The notes under the pieces were generated by a model. It was not told the DNA's origin, did not search any database, and was given only the letters and a program-made list of their open reading frames with translations. From contig LNDS01000056.1 in the NCBI GenBank assembly GCA_001464835.1, positions 1 to 64,000 of the forward strand: a DNA stretch of 64,000 nt. The letters are read 5' to 3'. The stretch is from Rhizobiales bacterium Ga0077525 (GTDB lineage: Bacteria > Pseudomonadota > Alphaproteobacteria > Rhizobiales > Xanthobacteraceae). The position numbers and the translations under genes are program-made. How positions within the stretch are numbered: position 1 is the first letter of the stretch; each line of letters opens with the position of its first letter. Shown here piece after piece: positions 63,715-64,000 of the stretch.

Positions 63715-64000
63715 ATGAATCTCGCTGACCTGAACAAAATTGCGGTGGCAATGACCGCGCCCGGCAAAGGCATTCTCGCCGCCGACGAATCAACTGGCAC
63801 CATCAAGAAGCGCTTCGACGCGATCAAGACCGAGAACACCGAGGACAATCGCCGCGACTACCGCGAGATGATGTTCCGCACCACCGAAGCGATGAAGAAC
63901 CACATCTCCGGCGTCATCCTCTATGACGAGACCATCTGGCAAAAGGCCAAGGACGGCACGCCGCTCGTCGAGATCATCAAGGCCGCGGGCTCGATCCCCG
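63715..64000 (+). CDS. Class I fructose-bisphosphate aldolase, 3' partial
   Basis: The ATG follows GAGGGGAGACTGAA. The 95 visible residues include the class I start: TAPGKGILAADESTGTIKKR, FDAIKTENTEDNRRDYREMM and FRTTEAMKNHISGVILYDET. The Schiff-base lysine lies beyond the window. It continues the tkt-gap-pgk cluster. Confidence 0.95.
   Translation, partial: MNLADLNKIAVAMTAPGKGILAADESTGTIKKRFDAIKTENTEDNRRDYREMMFRTTEAMKNHISGVILYDETIWQKAKDGTPLVEIIKAAGSIP

Overview
This window is GC-rich chromosomal DNA of an alphaproteobacterium, almost certainly of the order Hyphomicrobiales (Rhizobiales), near the Bradyrhizobium/Rhodopseudomonas/Pseudolabrys group. The evidence is gene content and order: ruvCAB with ybgC-tolQRAB-pal-cpoB-tilS-ftsH; zapA - 6S RNA - ygfA; tkt-gap-pgk-class I aldolase; small proteins typical of this order (DUF1236, DUF930, DUF2852, DUF4164); and several families of dispersed palindromic repeats. 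Both edges cut genes: a RidA-family gene at base 1 and a class I fructose-bisphosphate aldolase at base 64000. I see no phage, IS transposase, CRISPR array, rRNA or convincing tRNA.

Layout. 1-14.7 kb holds mostly single genes for exported, membrane or stress-related proteins: an L,D-transpeptidase, an MscS channel, a 3-hydroxyacyl-CoA dehydrogenase, a tandem OsmC protein, a PEBP protein, CvpA, DoxX, a glyoxalase, and many small uncharacterised proteins including three of 40, 52 and 59 residues. 14.7-16.9 kb is a translationally coupled MaoC-MaoC-MFS operon. 17-25.8 kb is housekeeping: ychF, pth, rplY, ubiK, lgt, midA-like, pgeF, a lipoprotein and prs. 26-32.2 kb has a YbjN-like protein, proC, a TetR regulator, a coupled MarR/response regulator/sensor kinase operon, and ilvE. 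32.2-37.3 kb has a phosphotransferase-ATPase fusion, an MFS exporter, an unknown protein and azlCD. 37.5-46.3 kb is the ftsH-tilS-cpoB-pal-tolBARQ block. 46.5-49.9 kb is an accessory block (DUF2852, HxlR/qorB, TetR, ogt) between tolQ and ybgC. 49.9-53.2 kb is ybgC, a small membrane protein, ruvB, cdd, ruvA and ruvC. 53.3-58.9 kb has TauE, YebC, a methyltransferase/pyruvyltransferase-like fusion, a YmdB-type phosphodiesterase, ygfA, 6S RNA, zapA and DUF4164. 59-64 kb is the central carbon cluster.

How parts work together. Tol-Pal, CpoB, ZapA and FtsH point to envelope constriction and quality control. RuvABC is the Holliday junction machine. Tkt, Gap, Pgk and aldolase form a glycolysis/pentose phosphate or Calvin-type block. 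HxlR/QorB and Ogt respond to electrophile and alkylation stress.

The most interesting signals are regulatory. (1) Two inverted repeats share ATGTRAA-N5-TTTACAT, one before the TetR gene and one before the DUF2852 gene 2 kb away, suggesting a local regulon. (2) The rplY leader has a promoter-like element followed by a hairpin and an intrinsic terminator about 29 nt before the ATG, suggesting attenuation. (3) Dispersed palindromic repeats supply start codons, stop codons or internal residues to five genes. (4) CtrA-type boxes occur upstream of a lipoprotein gene and, with one mismatch, upstream of tolQ and the fusion gene. All start choices and functions come from reading the sequence alone; no database search was run.
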